64,000 nt of DNA, taken from contig NZ_FNQB01000003.1 in assembly GCF_900107455.1 (NCBI RefSeq), positions 806,001 through 870,000 of the forward strand. Direction: 5' to 3'. Positions within the stretch are counted from its first letter, which is position 1; the number at the start of each line of letters is the position of its first letter. Below, in pieces: positions 37,818 through 47,073 of the stretch. The notes beneath the pieces were generated by a model, which did no database searches, was not told the DNA's origin, and saw only the letters and a program-made list of their open reading frames with translations. This stretch comes from Asanoa ishikariensis (GTDB lineage: Bacteria; Actinomycetota; Actinomycetes; Mycobacteriales; Micromonosporaceae). A program made the translations under genes and the position numbers.

Positions 37818-37862
37818 TGGCGGATGCTCGCCACCACCTGGACAATCCGATGGCGTTTGCCA
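37818..37862. promoter_or_regulatory. Divergent promoter region with two TGGCG inverted repeats
   Basis: TGGCG-N6-CGCCA (37818-37833) and TGGC-N4-GCCA (37851-37862) lie between the SDR start (37773) and the AraC regulator start (37874). The two TGGCG half-sites are 33 bp apart on the same strand, i.e. on the same face of the helix. This fits an AraC-type operator serving both directions. Confidence 0.4.
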
Positions 37863-37873
37863 ATACTGGGCCG

Positions 37874-38737
37874 ATGCCGATCCAGGAGGGGTTCCGCAAC
37901 CAGCGACTGACCGTCGTGCCGCGCCGGGTCGTGGTCGAGACCTGCTCGCGCCAGGTGACCCGGCGCCTGATGGTGACCGACACCGGCTACTACCCCGCTG
38001 CTGCGGATCACCTGATGGAGCGGCCTTCCGGCATCGCGGAGACCGTTCTCATCGTCTGCACGACGGGCACCGGCTGGGCAAACGTCGCGGGCACGCAGCA
38101 CCGGATCGGGGCCAGCATGGCACTGGTGGTCCCGAGTGGGACGCCACACGCCTACGGCGCTTCGGCGGACAATCCCTGGACGATCTGGTGGTGCCACCTG
38201 CGCGGCACCGATCTACCCGAACTGATCGCGGAGATCGGCGCCAGCGCCACCAGGCCGGTGGTGCCCATCCGGCGCCTCGACCGCGCGGTCGCCATGCTCG
38301 ACGAGATCGTGACCACCCTGGAGCGGGATCACTCTCCGGCGAGCCTGACCGGCACGGCCGGCGCCGCCTGGAAACTCCTCACGCAGATCGTGGTCGACCG
38401 CGCCATGCCCCTGCCGGGCGATCCCCTCCAGCGCGCGATGGCCTATCTGGCCGAGCGCCTGGACAGCACCGTCCGGGTGGCCGACCTGGCGTCGCTCGTG
38501 GGTGTCTCGCCCTCCCACCTCAGCGCGCTGTTCCGCCACGCGACCGGGGGCGGTGTGCTCGCGCACCACACCGCCCTCCGGATGGCCCAGGCCCGCAACC
38601 TGCTCGACACGACCGACGCGACCGTCGCCGCGATCGCCCGCGAGGTCGGCTACCCGGACCCGTTCTACTTCTCGCGTCACTTCAAGCGGATGCACGAGGC
38701 CAGCCCCAGCGAGTACCGCAACCGCGCGAAGGGTTAA
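37874..38737 (+). CDS. AraC family transcriptional regulator
   Basis: 287 residues from ATG 37874 (MPIQEGFRNQRLTVVPRRVV); an earlier in-frame ATG at 37817 lies within the promoter region. The N-terminal cupin arm reads GTGWANVAGTQHRIGASMALVVPSGTPHAYGAS and NPWTIWWCHLRG, typical of sugar-responsive AraC regulators. The C-terminal double helix-turn-helix is LDSTVRVADLASLVGVSPSHLSALFRHATG and AIAREVGYPDPFYFSRHFKRMHEASPSEYR. It sits inside the galactoside locus, facing the minus-strand catabolic genes, and probably activates them. Confidence 0.9.
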   Translation: MPIQEGFRNQRLTVVPRRVVVETCSRQVTRRLMVTDTGYYPAAADHLMERPSGIAETVLIVCTTGTGWANVAGTQHRIGASMALVVPSGTPHAYGASADNPWTIWWCHLRGTDLPELIAEIGASATRPVVPIRRLDRAVAMLDEIVTTLERDHSPASLTGTAGAAWKLLTQIVVDRAMPLPGDPLQRAMAYLAERLDSTVRVADLASLVGVSPSHLSALFRHATGGGVLAHHTALRMAQARNLLDTTDATVAAIAREVGYPDPFYFSRHFKRMHEASPSEYRNRAKG

Positions 38738-40861
38738 CTAGCGCGCCACGACGTGCAGCAGCACCGAACGGTCGACGTCCAGAGACGGCGCCTCGATGCC
38801 GACCAGCCGCAACACCCGCCCGGGCAGGACCACGCCGGCGTGCTGCCACGGCGGCAGCACGGCGCCGGCCGCGGGCGCTGACCCGGGGTAGACGGCTTCG
38901 ACGGCGTACGCCCGCTCGTCGTCCAGTCCCGGCAGGCGGATCCGCCCCGGCGGCCAGGTCGACGGGCGCTCGACGACGCTGAAGGCGTAGAGCGCCTCGC
39001 CCCGGTCCGCCGCGACGACGCCCTCCAGGCGCAACGCCGCGTCGGGCAGATCGGCGTGGACGACGTCACCCGAGTGCAACAGAGCCCGGTGCCGCTTGTG
39101 GAAGGCGACCCACCCCGCGATCGCGGCGCGGGTCTCGTCGTCGGCGGTGAGCAGGTTGACCTCGACGCCCAGGTGTCCCCACAGCGCCTTCTCGGCGCGA
39201 TAGTCGAGCGGATGCGTCCGGTGGGTGGTGTGTGACTCCTCCGCCCCGATGTGGGTGCCCTGAAGCTCCGGCGGGACCAACAGCCCCGTGTAGCGCTGGA
39301 TCTCGAGGCGCTCGTGCGGGTCGTTGCAGTCGCTCGACCAGACCCGGTCGGTGAACTCGAGGACGCCGAGGTCGACGCGCCCGCCACCGCTGGCGCACGA
39401 CTCGATCTCCAGCCCCGGGTGGGCCGCCTTGAGCTCCGCCATCAGCCGGTACGTCTGCTCGACCTGGGTCCGCACTCCCGGCCGGCCGTCGGGTGTGTGG
39501 CCGGCGTCGAGCAGATACCGGTTGTGGTCCCACTTGAGGTAGGCGATGCCGAGCGTCCCGACCAGCTCACTGATCCGGTCGAACAGATGGGTGTACGCGC
39601 CGGGGTGGCCGAGGTCGAGCACGTGTTGGTGGCGCGAGGGCAGGCCGGCACCGTGTCCCGCATCGAAGATCCACTCCGGGTGCGCGCGGGCCAGGTCGGA
39701 GTCGAGGTTGACCATCTCCGGCTCGAACCAGAGCCCGAAGTCCATGCCGAGCTCGCGTACCCGTGCGACGAGGGGTTGCAGTCCCTCGGACCAGACCGCC
39801 GGATCGACCGTCCAGTCGCCCAGGGACGTGGTGTCGTCGCGGCGCCCGAGGAACCAGCCGTCGTCCAGCACGAAGCGTTCGGCGCCGACCTCCGCGCCCC
39901 GCTCGGCCAGCGCGGTCAACGTGTCGAGGTCGTGGTCGAAGTAGACCGCCTCCCACGTGTTCAGCACGACCGGCCGGGGCGAGCGGGGCTGCCGCCGAAG
40001 GTGCCGGTGGAACCGCGCGGCCAGGTCGTCCAGCCCGACTCCCCACGACCCGTACTGCCAGGGGCTCCGATGCGCGTCGCCCGGCCCGAGCACCACCTCG
40101 GACGGCAGCAGCACTTCGCCCGCGCTCAGGTGTCTCGTGCCGGCCGGCAGCCGCTCGGCGGCGAGCACCTGGTTGCCGCTCCACGCGAGGTGGGTCGCCC
40201 ACACCAGCCCGTGCCGGAAGCCGAACCCCGCCTCGCCGGCGGCCAGGAGCAACGTGTGCTCCAGTCCCGGCTTGCCTCCGCGCGAGGCCCGGACCCACTC
40301 CCCGACGTGGAACGGACGGCGCTGTGGCACCCGCTCGAGGGCCCAACGGCCCGTCAGGTCGAGGATCTCGGTCGCGTCCGAGGGCACCGGAAGGGCCAGT
40401 TCGAGAGAGCCGATCCGGTACGGGGTCTCCCCCGCGTTCGTGACCACGGCCCGCTGGCGCACGAGTCCGCTCGCCGCGAGCACCTGAAGCTCGAGTTCCA
40501 GCGAGAGGCCGTACTCGGCGTCGTGGGCCGAGCTCACCAGCACCGGCCCGTCGGCCGTGTCGTCGACCCGCGTGGTCGCGTCGCGGAACTTCGGTGCCCA
40601 GCGGTGCCCCTCGCTGTCCCCGACCAGTCCGGGGCGTCCGAGCCAACCCTCGGCGAGCTGCGGCAGCACCGGGACCGGCTGCGGATAGGTGACCGCGCTG
40701 TCCCCGATGGCGGGCAGCGCCGCCAGCCGCACGTCGGCCAGGGCCCGGTCGTCGAGCTCGCCGAGGTCGTGGCCCCAGTGCAGGATGCGCGGAAGCCGGC
40801 CGCCGTCGACGGCGACGACCAGGCTGGTGCCGCCCGCCCGCAGGTGGATATTGTCTGTCAT
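38738..40861 (-). CDS. Alpha-galactosidase, glycoside hydrolase family 36
   Basis: 707 residues from ATG 40861, coupled to the permease stop (ATGA). An N-terminal beta-supersandwich (1-290) is followed by the TIM barrel: FVLDDGWFLGRR (330-341), FGLWFEPEMVN, and the catalytic nucleophile D445 in YLKWDHNR. The acid/base D514 is in SSDCNDPHERLEIQRY; SCASGGGRVD forms part of the sugar site. No signal peptide, so it acts in the cytoplasm on imported alpha-galactosides. Its stop codon abuts that of the convergent AraC gene (38737/38738). Confidence 0.93.
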   Translation of the reverse strand: MTDNIHLRAGGTSLVVAVDGGRLPRILHWGHDLGELDDRALADVRLAALPAIGDSAVTYPQPVPVLPQLAEGWLGRPGLVGDSEGHRWAPKFRDATTRVDDTADGPVLVSSAHDAEYGLSLELELQVLAASGLVRQRAVVTNAGETPYRIGSLELALPVPSDATEILDLTGRWALERVPQRRPFHVGEWVRASRGGKPGLEHTLLLAAGEAGFGFRHGLVWATHLAWSGNQVLAAERLPAGTRHLSAGEVLLPSEVVLGPGDAHRSPWQYGSWGVGLDDLAARFHRHLRRQPRSPRPVVLNTWEAVYFDHDLDTLTALAERGAEVGAERFVLDDGWFLGRRDDTTSLGDWTVDPAVWSEGLQPLVARVRELGMDFGLWFEPEMVNLDSDLARAHPEWIFDAGHGAGLPSRHQHVLDLGHPGAYTHLFDRISELVGTLGIAYLKWDHNRYLLDAGHTPDGRPGVRTQVEQTYRLMAELKAAHPGLEIESCASGGGRVDLGVLEFTDRVWSSDCNDPHERLEIQRYTGLLVPPELQGTHIGAEESHTTHRTHPLDYRAEKALWGHLGVEVNLLTADDETRAAIAGWVAFHKRHRALLHSGDVVHADLPDAALRLEGVVAADRGEALYAFSVVERPSTWPPGRIRLPGLDDERAYAVEAVYPGSAPAAGAVLPPWQHAGVVLPGRVLRLVGIEAPSLDVDRSVLLHVVAR

Positions 40862-41703
40862 CCCTTGATCCCACTTCCTGCGATTCCCGCGAAGAACTGT
40901 CGTTGCAGAACAAGAAACACGGTGATCAGCGGGATCGAGCAGACGAACGCTCCCGCCATGAGCGTGGGGTAATCGGTGCCGAACTGGCCCTGTAGTCCCG
41001 CGAGACCTACCGACAGCGGGCGGTTCTCCCCCGCCGGCGACACGATGAGCGGCCAGAGCAGGTCGTTCCAGGAGTAGAGCCCGGTGAGCACGGCCAGAGC
41101 GGCGACCGTCGGCTTGGCCATCGGCAGCATGATGTGCCAGAAGACCTGGAACGGGTTGGCACCGTCGAGCCGGGCCGCCTCCTCGTAGTCGTTGGGCATG
41201 CTCAGGAAGGCCTGTCGCATCAGGAACACGCCGAACGCGGAGAAGAGGCCGGGGATGGCCAACGCCGGCAGGGTGTCGAGCAGCTTCAGGTCGCGAATCA
41301 GCCCGTACTGACCGATCAGGAAGAGCTGGCTCGGCACCATCAGCATGGCCAGGAACAGGCCGTGGAGCAGGCCGCGCCCGCGGAAAGGGATGCGCGCGAA
41401 CGCGTACCCGGCGAGCGCCGCGATGATGATCTGCCCGCCGACCCGCAGGACGAGCGCGCCGGTGGAGACCGCGAACATCGACCAGAACGGCACCGTCGCG
41501 AAGAACGTCTCGAACGAGTGCAGGCTGTAGCCCTGCGGCAGGATCGTCGGAGGGATCCGCGTCACCTCGGCGGTCGACTTGAACACCGTGAGGAGCTGCC
41601 AGACGAACGGCACCACCATGAAGGCGGCCGCGGCGCCGAGGATCAGGTGGAGGTGCCAACGCGTGGCCCGCCGGGGTCCGCGCCGGGCGGTGGAGTCAGT
41701 CAT
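40858..41703 (-). CDS. Carbohydrate ABC transporter permease (MsmG/MalG-like)
   Basis: 281 residues, six membrane segments beginning LHLILGAAAAFMVVPFVWQLLTVF, and the EAA loop DYEEAARLDGANPFQVFWHIMLPMAKP typical of CUT1 sugar importers. It overlaps the upstream permease by 8 bp and the GH36 gene by 4 bp. With MsmF/E-like genes it forms an oligosaccharide importer, presumably for melibiose/raffinose-type sugars. No ATPase gene is present; such importers usually share MsmK. Confidence 0.9.
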   Translation of the reverse strand: MTDSTARRGPRRATRWHLHLILGAAAAFMVVPFVWQLLTVFKSTAEVTRIPPTILPQGYSLHSFETFFATVPFWSMFAVSTGALVLRVGGQIIIAALAGYAFARIPFRGRGLLHGLFLAMLMVPSQLFLIGQYGLIRDLKLLDTLPALAIPGLFSAFGVFLMRQAFLSMPNDYEEAARLDGANPFQVFWHIMLPMAKPTVAALAVLTGLYSWNDLLWPLIVSPAGENRPLSVGLAGLQGQFGTDYPTLMAGAFVCSIPLITVFLVLQRQFFAGIAGSGIKG

Positions 41704-42625
41704 AGAAGACCCAGGATCTCTGCAGACGGAACTGGAGCGCCGTCGCGATCATGATGACGAGCAGGAGCACGACCGCGATGGCGGCGCCGTAGCCCTGATG
41801 GAACTGGACGAACGCCTTCTCGTAGAACAGGTAGACGATGGTCTTCGAGTCGGCCAGCGCCGTGTTGTTCACCCCGCGCAGCATGATGAAGTTCAGGTCG
41901 AACATCTGCAGCGCGCCGATGACGGTCAGCACCGTGACGAAGAAGATGCTCGGGCTCAGCAGCGGCACGGTGATCCGGAAGAACTGCCGGACGCGACCGG
42001 CACCGTCCAATGCGGACGCCTCGTACAGGGCCTTCGGAATGGCCTGTAGTCCGGCACCCAGAATGATCAGGTTGATGCCGAGGCCCATCCAGATGCCGAC
42101 GACACCGAACGCGTAGATCGTGAACCGGGGATCGGCCACCCAGAACTGGCCGTCGACGCCGAACCAGGACAGCACGGTGTTGAGGAGCCCGAAGTCGCCG
42201 TTGTAGATGAAGCGCCAGACCATGCCGATGGCGACGGGCAGGGTGACCACGGGCAGGAAGAAGAGCACGCGGTAGAGCGCGCGTCCCCGGCCGACCTGCT
42301 CGATCAGCGCGGCCAGCGCGATGGCGACGGGGACACCGAGCAGCACGATGGCGGTGTAGAGCGCCGAGTTGCCGAACGCCTTCCAGAAGTCCGGGTCGTG
42401 CAGCAGGGCCGTGTAGTTGTCGGTGCCGACCCAGGTCGCCGGCCCGAACGCCGGCACATCCTGGAAGCTGTCGATGACCGTCCTCAGGAACGGCCACACG
42501 TACAGCAGCAGCAGACCGATCGTCGCCGGGGCGATGAACGCCAGTGCCCACCAGCCGTTGGGAGCGGAAACGCCCCCGCGGCGGCCGGACGGCCGCCGCG
42601 GAAGCTTCGTTGCCGAGGACGTCAT
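41696..42625 (-). CDS. Carbohydrate ABC transporter permease (MsmF/MalF-like)
   Basis: 309 residues with six helices (ALAFIAPATIGLLLLYVWPFLRTV first) and the EAA loop LYEASALDGAGRVRQFFRITVPLLSP. Central sequence LPVVTLPVAIGMVWRFIYNGDFGLLN is typical of CUT1 permeases. It overlaps the binding-protein gene by 4 bp (42622-42625) and the second permease by 8 bp. Confidence 0.9.
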   Translation of the reverse strand: MTSSATKLPRRPSGRRGGVSAPNGWWALAFIAPATIGLLLLYVWPFLRTVIDSFQDVPAFGPATWVGTDNYTALLHDPDFWKAFGNSALYTAIVLLGVPVAIALAALIEQVGRGRALYRVLFFLPVVTLPVAIGMVWRFIYNGDFGLLNTVLSWFGVDGQFWVADPRFTIYAFGVVGIWMGLGINLIILGAGLQAIPKALYEASALDGAGRVRQFFRITVPLLSPSIFFVTVLTVIGALQMFDLNFIMLRGVNNTALADSKTIVYLFYEKAFVQFHQGYGAAIAVVLLLVIMIATALQFRLQRSWVFYD

Positions 42626-43878
42626 TTCTTGGCGAGAACCTGGTCCACGGCGGCCTGGTACTCCGTGGCCGCTTCCTGGACGGGCTTCTTACCGCTCCAC
42701 GCGGGGCCGAGGTACTGCGTGGCGAGCCCCTGCCACTCGGACGCGTTGCCCGCGACCGGGAGGGGAACGCTGTAGGCGATGGCGTCGATGAAGACCTGGA
42801 GCTTGTACTCCGGCATCGAGTCGAGCCACGGCTGCTGCGTGCCCTCATAGGCCGGCAGCACGGTGCCGGTGGCCGCCTGGATCTCGGCCGCCTTGGACCC
42901 GCCGAGGAAGGCGAGGAACTTCTTGAGCTGCTCCGGGTGCTTGCTGCCGGCGTAGCCCGCGTTGCCGATGCCGCTGGTGACGGTGGCGCGCTTGACACCC
43001 TGCGGCAGCGGCGCGACGTCGATCTTGCCCTTCAGCGCCGCGTTGTTGTGGAACTTCAGCGCCCAGTAGGCACCCGAGAAGTACATGGCGACCTTCTGGT
43101 TCTCGAACATGGAGACGGCCTCCGTGTCCGAGAGCTGCTCCAGCGTCGGCGACGCCTTGGCGGCCTGCAGGTCGGTCCAGAACTTCAGGCCCTCGACGCC
43201 CGCCGGGCTGCCGAAGTCGGACGCGGTGCCGTCGGCGTTGATGATGGAGCCACCCGCCTGCAGCATCGTGTTGTAGAAGCCGCCCTGCGCGTCGATCGGC
43301 GCCGCGATGCCGAACACGCCCTTGGCTGGGTCGGTCAGCTTCTTCGCCGCGTCCTGCGCGTCCTGCCAGGTCCAGGTGTCGTCGGGGTACTTCACACCCG
43401 CGGCGTCGAACAGCGCCTTGTTGTACCAGATGCCGTTGGTGTCGAAGTCCTTCGGCAGTGCGAAGAGCTTCCCGTCGTACGTGTAGGAGTCCGAGACCGC
43501 CTTGGGGTACTTGGCAAGGTCGATGTTGTTGGACTTCACCGTGTCGGACATGTCGACCAACTGGCCGCCCTTGGCGTACTCGCGGAAGTGGTCGGCGAGC
43601 ATCCAGAACGCGTCCGGCGCGGTGCCGCCGGCGGCACCGACCTGGAGTGTCGTCCAGTACTCCGTCCACGGCAGCGTCTGCACCTTGATGGTGATGTCAG
43701 GGTTCGCCTTCTGGAACTCGTCGGCGATCTGCTGCATCGCGGGAGTCTGGTCCTCACTCCAGTTCGCGTACGTGAGGGTGACCTTCTCACCTGACGCCTC
43801 GTCGGATTGCCCCGAGCAGGCGGTAAGCAGGGTTACCGCGGCGGCCAGGGCCGTGGCGGCGATCCACCTACGTTTCAT
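42622..43878 (-). CDS. Carbohydrate ABC transporter substrate-binding lipoprotein (MsmE-like)
   Basis: 418 residues from ATG 43878, with AAGGAG 6 bp upstream. Lipobox LTAC with Cys21. The extracytoplasmic solute-binding family 1 layout is clear: VTLTYANWSEDQTPAMQQIADEFQKANPDITIKVQ, then WYNKALFDAAGVKYPDDTWTWQDAQDAAKKL and MYFSGAYWALKFHN. It should capture an alpha-galactoside and hand it to the two permeases encoded directly downstream. Confidence 0.92.
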   Translation of the reverse strand: MKRRWIAATALAAAVTLLTACSGQSDEASGEKVTLTYANWSEDQTPAMQQIADEFQKANPDITIKVQTLPWTEYWTTLQVGAAGGTAPDAFWMLADHFREYAKGGQLVDMSDTVKSNNIDLAKYPKAVSDSYTYDGKLFALPKDFDTNGIWYNKALFDAAGVKYPDDTWTWQDAQDAAKKLTDPAKGVFGIAAPIDAQGGFYNTMLQAGGSIINADGTASDFGSPAGVEGLKFWTDLQAAKASPTLEQLSDTEAVSMFENQKVAMYFSGAYWALKFHNNAALKGKIDVAPLPQGVKRATVTSGIGNAGYAGSKHPEQLKKFLAFLGGSKAAEIQAATGTVLPAYEGTQQPWLDSMPEYKLQVFIDAIAYSVPLPVAGNASEWQGLATQYLGPAWSGKKPVQEAATEYQAAVDQVLAKK

Positions 43879-43949
43879 GGTGCTCCTTCGATGAAAACTC
43901 ATTCCGGCCGGGGACAGCCGGGGATGGGGTGTTGCGGGGTTGGGGGATG

Positions 43950-46415
43950 TCAGATGTGGACGGTCGTGCTCACCCAGTCGACGTGCACGCCGACGTCCTG
44001 GGGGGTGACGGGCTCGCCGCGCAGGCACAGCGTCCGCACTCCGTGGACCGGGAGGTCGAAGGTCGTGACGGGCTTGCCCGCCTCGACCGTGGCGGTGAAG
44101 ATCTCGTGCCCGTCGGCGAGCACGCTGACCCTGGCCCGCCCGGTCGACTCGTCGTCGACGCCGACGGCGCCGGTGAACGTCTCGGCGCGGCCACCGAGGT
44201 GGAAGCGGGCCTCGGAGACCGGCGCGGTGCCGAGGCCGCGCTCGAACTCCTGACCCGCGACGCGCATCCGCTGCCCGTCCCGGGGGTTGCCGCCGCCGTT
44301 GGACTGGTCGCGCTCGACCGGCCCGTCGGCGTTGGCGAAGGAGAGCATCGGGAGGTCCGACAACGCGTACGCGCCGGGCGTCAGGGGCTGCACGACCCGC
44401 GCATGGGCGACCACGGGAACCGGGCCGTCGCCCTGCCGCTCGACGGTGACCACGCCGAGCTGCCCGGGCCGCAGCGACGAGTCCGGTCGGACGACCCAGC
44501 CGGTCTCGCCGACGCGGTCGACCGACCAACCGGCCGGGAGCCGCAGGCGGGCTCCGACGTCGGTCGTCAGCGACGCGGTCCCGTCGGTGCCGATGTCGGC
44601 GACCGCCGGGTGCACGACCGGCTCGGGGTGGGTCGGCCGGGGCTCGGACCGGAACACCTCGGTGCCGGCCGGCGCCACCACGGCGACGAAGCCGCCGTCG
44701 CGGGCCACCTCGACCTCGAACGCGTCCGAGACGGTGCCGGTCCGCTCCGCGAGCCCGGTCGCCGCGTCGTCGCCGACGATCCAGACCTGGGCGTCCGGTC
44801 CGGCGTTGAGGTGCTCAAGGGGCACCCGGATCGTGCGGGCTTCCCCGGTGGCGATGCACCCCACGAACCAGCGGTCGCCGGACCGGCGGGCGATGACCGC
44901 ATGGCTGTCAGGGTCGCCGGCCAGCAGGACGGTCTCGTCCCAGGCCGGTGCCAGCTCCGACAGGAAGCGGGCGGCCGCCGGACGGTCGGTGTACGCGTCG
45001 ACATGGTCGGCGAAATGAGTGATCCCGGCTTCGAACGCCACCGAGAGTCCGAGCTCGTGGCCGTCACTGGTCGTGCGGTTCGCGGCGCCGAACGCGACCG
45101 GGGTGGCGTCCATCCCACCGACGATGTTGCGGGTGAAGGGCTGGATCACGTTGTGTGCCGCGGTCAGCGCCTGGTCCTCGAAGAAGACGTAGTACTCGGC
45201 CCCGCGGATCGCCTCGTAGCCGATGACCTGGGGGAAGGTCCGCGCCCAGCCGCGCGGGATGACCGAACCGTGGAAGTTCACCATCAGGCCGAGCCGGGCG
45301 GTCTCCAGGAGCACCGAGTCGTACCAGCGATAGCGGTCCTTCGACTCGGACTCCATGAAGTCGACCTTGATGCCGGCCACACCCCAGGAGCGCCACAGCG
45401 CCAGCTTGCGAAGGTCTTCGGGGCTGTTGAGATCGCGCCAGATGGTCCACAGGTGCACCTGGATCCCGCGGCGGCTCGCGTAGGCGACGATCTCGGGAAC
45501 CCAGGTCTCCTCCCACCCGCAGTCGATGAGCAGGTGCTCCCAACCCAGGTCGGCGGCGACGTCGACGAAGTGCTTCTGCTTGTCGAGCTGCGCGCCCGAG
45601 TAGAAGTCCGACCACCACGACCAGGCGGCCCGCCCCGGCCGGACCCACGTCGCGTCGTCGAGGTCGGGCGAGACCGCCGGCGCCAGCTCCTCGACCAGCA
45701 GCGATGACACGAGGTCGGGCAGGGTGCCGACGAGGATGACGCGCCACGGGGTGACCGCGCCACGGGCGACCTCGACGCTGTCGTCGGCCAGGGTGAACCG
45801 CAACGTCCGGCTGCCGTCCGGCTCGGGGTCGCCGGCGACCACGTGCGCGCCGGCGAACCGGCCGTCGATGCCCGACTCGGTGACGAGAATGTGCGTCTTG
45901 TCGTCCAGCCGGCTCAGGAATGGGAAGCCGTACGCACCAGGGGCCAGGTCGGTCGTGTCGACGCCGAACCGGGGCGTCTCGTACCAGGTCTGGTAGTCGA
46001 GCACCCAGTTGCGTGACCGCGCGGGAAGCGTGACGGCGGTCCGGTCCCCGGTGATGCGCGCGGTGCCGTCGAGCGCCGGAAGGAGGTAGCGGATCGCCAC
46101 GCCGTCCCGTGCGGTGCGCACGACGACCTGCCACTCGACGCCTTCGCCGGTGCGGAACGTGTGCACGCTCTCGTGGTGCTCGTATGCGTGCAATCCGGTC
46201 GACTTGCCGGAACGAAGGCGGAAGCTCTCGCGGACTGTACGCTCCGAAACCCGGACGAGCTCGGCATTCGTCCCGACTTCGGCGCCGTTGACGGTGAAGC
46301 CGAGGGGGATGCGGTCAAGGACGATCTCGCCGTGCCAGGTCACGGTCAGCTCGACACCGGCGTCCGCGTTCCGGACGACGGCGCCCACCGGGCGAGGGCG
46401 TATCTCGTCGCTCAA
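43950..46415 (-). CDS. Glycoside hydrolase family 97 with C-terminal NPCBM-like domain
   Basis: 821 residues if started at TTG 46415, which has GGAG 5 bp upstream (GTG 46418 is 2 bp from it and less likely). The N-terminal beta domain (1-260) is followed by the barrel: WSWWSDFYSGAQL, LLIDCGWE, VHLWTIWRDLN, and GIKVDFMESES with D352 as candidate nucleophile. MVNFHGSVIPRGW and GYEAIRGAEYY (E401 as candidate acid) are classic GH97. An Asp at 352 matches the retaining (alpha-galactosidase-type) branch rather than the inverting branch (family knowledge). The last ~130 residues (GQEFERGLGTAPVSEARFHLGG...) resemble NPCBM. No signal peptide. It lies 71 bp upstream of the MsmE gene. Confidence 0.88.
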   Translation of the reverse strand: MSDEIRPRPVGAVVRNADAGVELTVTWHGEIVLDRIPLGFTVNGAEVGTNAELVRVSERTVRESFRLRSGKSTGLHAYEHHESVHTFRTGEGVEWQVVVRTARDGVAIRYLLPALDGTARITGDRTAVTLPARSRNWVLDYQTWYETPRFGVDTTDLAPGAYGFPFLSRLDDKTHILVTESGIDGRFAGAHVVAGDPEPDGSRTLRFTLADDSVEVARGAVTPWRVILVGTLPDLVSSLLVEELAPAVSPDLDDATWVRPGRAAWSWWSDFYSGAQLDKQKHFVDVAADLGWEHLLIDCGWEETWVPEIVAYASRRGIQVHLWTIWRDLNSPEDLRKLALWRSWGVAGIKVDFMESESKDRYRWYDSVLLETARLGLMVNFHGSVIPRGWARTFPQVIGYEAIRGAEYYVFFEDQALTAAHNVIQPFTRNIVGGMDATPVAFGAANRTTSDGHELGLSVAFEAGITHFADHVDAYTDRPAAARFLSELAPAWDETVLLAGDPDSHAVIARRSGDRWFVGCIATGEARTIRVPLEHLNAGPDAQVWIVGDDAATGLAERTGTVSDAFEVEVARDGGFVAVVAPAGTEVFRSEPRPTHPEPVVHPAVADIGTDGTASLTTDVGARLRLPAGWSVDRVGETGWVVRPDSSLRPGQLGVVTVERQGDGPVPVVAHARVVQPLTPGAYALSDLPMLSFANADGPVERDQSNGGGNPRDGQRMRVAGQEFERGLGTAPVSEARFHLGGRAETFTGAVGVDDESTGRARVSVLADGHEIFTATVEAGKPVTTFDLPVHGVRTLCLRGEPVTPQDVGVHVDWVSTTVHI

Positions 46416-46581
46416 CACTGCTCCATGTGATCCGGCCGGGTCGTGCACCTGACGTGTTCCGGTGCGACGGTATAGGTCCCGACATGCTCGCCCACATGGG
46501 GTTTCTTACTTGTTGCATGGACGATCCGACGATCCGGCAACCGCCCGACCCGCGGCGGTCGGCGGCAGTGAAAGAGGGCTA

Positions 46582-46587
46582 TAGGCT
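46582..46587 (+). promoter_or_regulatory. -10 box of a probable leaderless gene
   Basis: TAGGCT ends 6 bp before GTG 46594. There is no clear ribosome site, so the transcript of this hypothetical gene likely begins at the start codon. Confidence 0.4.
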
Positions 46588-46593
46588 GCCAGG

Positions 46594-47073
46594 GTGATCA
46601 ACGCCGACGGGTATCTCGAGAGCCTGGAGGAGCGGCTCGCCGCCGACGGTTGCGCGGTGACGCACGAAGGGCTCGGGCTGGTCGCTTACAAGACTCAGAT
46701 GCGAGCCCTGGTCCGCGGCCACGTGTTCCTAGTCGCGACGAAGGCAGGCGCCGTCGACGAGACCGCGGTGGCTGAGTTCGGCTCTGCCGCCGTCAACCTG
46801 GCGGTCGAACGTAAAGGGCAGTGGCGCGGCTTCCAGTCAGGCGTGATCGTGCTGCCGGTCATCGTTGCGGAAAGCGCCGACCAGAGCGCCGTGGCGATGA
46901 CCCAACGCGTCCACCGACTCAATCTCGGCGGCTTCGCGGTCATGGCCCAGCCCGCTGTCGTCGACCTCGCCACCGGCAGGTCCCACCTCTTCCGAGGCAC
47001 CCGCCTGTGGGGCTACGCCTTCAACTCCCTGATCAAGAAGAAGTTGGCCCTCTACCTCCCCGACCCCGCCTGA
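46594..47073 (+). CDS. Hypothetical protein (159 aa)
   Basis: Starts at GTG 46594 (MINADGYLESLEERLAADGCAV). The middle has alternating strands (MRALVRGHVFLVATKAGAVDETAVAEFGSAAVNLAVER) and the end is LFRGTRLWGYAFNSLIKKKLALYLP. It appears soluble, without signal peptide, similar in feel to small conserved actinobacterial proteins of unknown role. Its stop overlaps the ATG (TGATG) of a decayed reading frame downstream. Confidence 0.7.
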   Translation: MINADGYLESLEERLAADGCAVTHEGLGLVAYKTQMRALVRGHVFLVATKAGAVDETAVAEFGSAAVNLAVERKGQWRGFQSGVIVLPVIVAESADQSAVAMTQRVHRLNLGGFAVMAQPAVVDLATGRSHLFRGTRLWGYAFNSLIKKKLALYLPDPA

